A stretch of DNA of 57,500 bases from Glandiceps talaboti (lineage: Eukaryota > Hemichordata > Enteropneusta > Spengelidae). The notes under the pieces are model-generated. The model ran no database searches. It was not told the origin of the DNA and saw only the letters and a list, made by a program, of their open reading frames with translations. A program made the translations under genes and the position numbers. The first letter of the stretch is position 1; each line of letters opens with the position of its first letter. Of this stretch, positions 56,859 to 57,500 are shown piece after piece. The stretch is from NCBI RefSeq assembly GCF_964340395.1, contig NC_135567.1, positions 3,932,399-3,989,898 of the forward strand, written 5' to 3'.

Positions 56859-57500
56859 GGGTACGCTCAGAGGTGATCTATCTTCCCCTTGAAAAGGGAG
56901 GACTGGGTTTAACACACTTAACCTCTCGACTATATACGTTTAGACTACGCTATATACAGCGATATCTGTATAGATGCAACGACCATCCGAATTTCCTTTT
57001 TACCGATCTTTACTTTAGTAAAATTGGTAACCTGAACTATTGCAAACAACTCCTTGTAACTCGATTTAATTACCCACTGGCCTATTCTCCCCCATTTTAC
57101 CGAGATATTTTGTCCTTCTGGCAGCAGTGCGAGGTTAAACGGAAAGGAATGCCTGAAACAATAAACGACATACTCAATGAACCTTTGTTTCACAACCCCC
57201 TCATCTTACATCCATTACAGCTTGAACCATTCCACCTTCAACACCTTGTTGACGGAGGTATAACTCGTATTAAGGACTTGATTAACGATGAAACGACAAA
57301 GTGGCACAACAATGAGTATTTGTTTCAAAAAGCCACAATTCACTCTAAAAGAATTCTCGACCTAACTATAGAAACAATTCATAAAGCAATACCTACAGAA
57401 TGGAAAAACAAACTTAATAACTACTTCCTTGAAAACAAACCCCTTGACCCCGTTAATACATACTACAGTTTTGATATCTACGAAAGCGATAACCTGAATT
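56859..57500 (+). CDS. LINE ORF2, C-terminal continuation
   Basis: This frame has no start codon near its beginning and runs open to the window edge. It reads WVRSEVIYLPLEKGGLGLTH, LTSRLYTFRLRYIQRYLY, FWQQCEVKRKGMPETINDIL and IHKAIPTEWKNKLNNYF. The string LPLEKGGLGL is the usual post-RT motif of Tx1/L1-like ORF2. It continues the reading that breaks at 54481. The remaining C-terminal cysteine motif would lie beyond the window. Confidence 0.8.

Larger units (their letters stand above)
54482..56859. mobile_element. Nested LINE insertion with inverted internal structure
   Basis: The inserted DNA has two opposed parts. From about 54915 down to 54482 the minus strand encodes the C-terminus of a LINE ORF2. 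From about 54915 up to 56858 the plus strand encodes ORF1 and the endonuclease of what looks like the same LINE class. The RT region between them is missing. TCACT occurs at both edges (54477-54481 and 56855-56859), a short target duplication or microhomology. Read on the minus strand, this is a 5'-inverted insertion: inverted 5' part joined to a sense 3' part. Confidence 0.75.
50083..57500 (+). mobile_element. Tx1/L1-like LINE, long copy split by a second LINE
   Basis: The layout is a 5' region (about 50083-50286), ORF1 with a zinc knuckle (50287-51885), a short spacer, and ORF2 with endonuclease and RT from 51954, interrupted at 54481 and resuming at 56859 to beyond the window. ORF2 reads FFIHSG(H) before the break and (H)WVRSEVIYLPLEKGGLGL after it, so removing 54482-56859 restores one frame. 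I see one other ORF2 lesion, a single-base frameshift near 52055-52063. ORF1 is intact. The exact left boundary is not certain. Confidence 0.85.

Noticed and set aside
55746-56876. 376-codon ORF starting with GTG as an independent gene
   Set aside because: The GTG is inside the endonuclease domain; the frame opens at 55626 next to the ORF1 stop, so this is LINE ORF2.

Overview
The window is eukaryotic DNA. It is AT-rich, with GT-AG introns, long gene-poor stretches, microsatellites and a dense, varied set of transposable elements. The mix of Tx1/L1-like and jockey-superfamily LINEs, a DIRS-type retrotransposon, a multi-exon DDE transposase gene, a DUF4806 gene and a P2RX7-C-like exon fits an invertebrate metazoan, probably marine (lancelet, hemichordate, mollusc or similar). 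I cannot name the species. I see no intact housekeeping gene, tRNA, rRNA or CRISPR array. Most of what can be read is mobile or repetitive.

Layout. 1-9.7 kb holds a DUF4806-type gene on the plus strand (exons at 74-145, 3949-4159, 8423-8588, 8999-9114 and a terminal exon from 9580) with an in-frame TAG. Its introns carry a broken antisense LINE (about 500-3110) that is itself split by a TA-flanked repeat (991-1966), a long perfect hairpin (3338-3421), a MULE-like non-autonomous DNA transposon (4331-6306, 136-bp terminal inverted repeats, 9-bp target duplication) and a foldback element (6928-8151). 9.66-14.1 kb holds two more TA-flanked, hairpin-ended repeats. 14.37-14.63 kb is a palindromic TTGGGCCAACG minisatellite. 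15.4-27.7 kb is a satellite of about 205-bp monomers (roughly 46 copies) with higher-order structure, interrupted by a 2.66-kb jockey-superfamily LINE at 20424-23081. 27.66-32.03 kb is a DNA-transposon-like unit whose two ends are arrays of the palindrome GATAGCTATC; its interior holds spliced, degenerate gene fragments on the minus strand. 32.0-35.6 kb contains a 37-bp minisatellite, diverged tandem repeats and a TATG microsatellite. 35.6-39.9 kb is a DIRS-type element (minus strand: gag, RT/RNase H, truncated tyrosine recombinase) with a possible -1 frameshift site and an apparent 10-bp target duplication. 43.1-43.5 kb has a P2RX7-C-like exon on the minus strand. 46.8-49.9 kb is a nine-exon DDE transposase gene on the plus strand with a nonsense codon and a phase break, cut off by a microsatellite and a Tx1-like LINE (about 50.08 kb to the window end). 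That LINE is split at 54.48 kb by a second LINE with inverted internal structure (54482-56859).

How it fits together. The region is a graveyard of nested insertions, and the nesting gives a relative order of events. The strongest evidence is coding continuity: removing 991-1966, 54482-56859 or 20424-23081 rejoins a LINE frame, a LINE ORF2 and a satellite monomer respectively. The least explained structures are (i) the family of TA-flanked repeats that start with GC and a terminal stem-loop, (ii) the GATAGCTATC-ended unit with gene fragments inside, and (iii) the P2RX7-C-like exon lying divergently from the DDE transposase gene.
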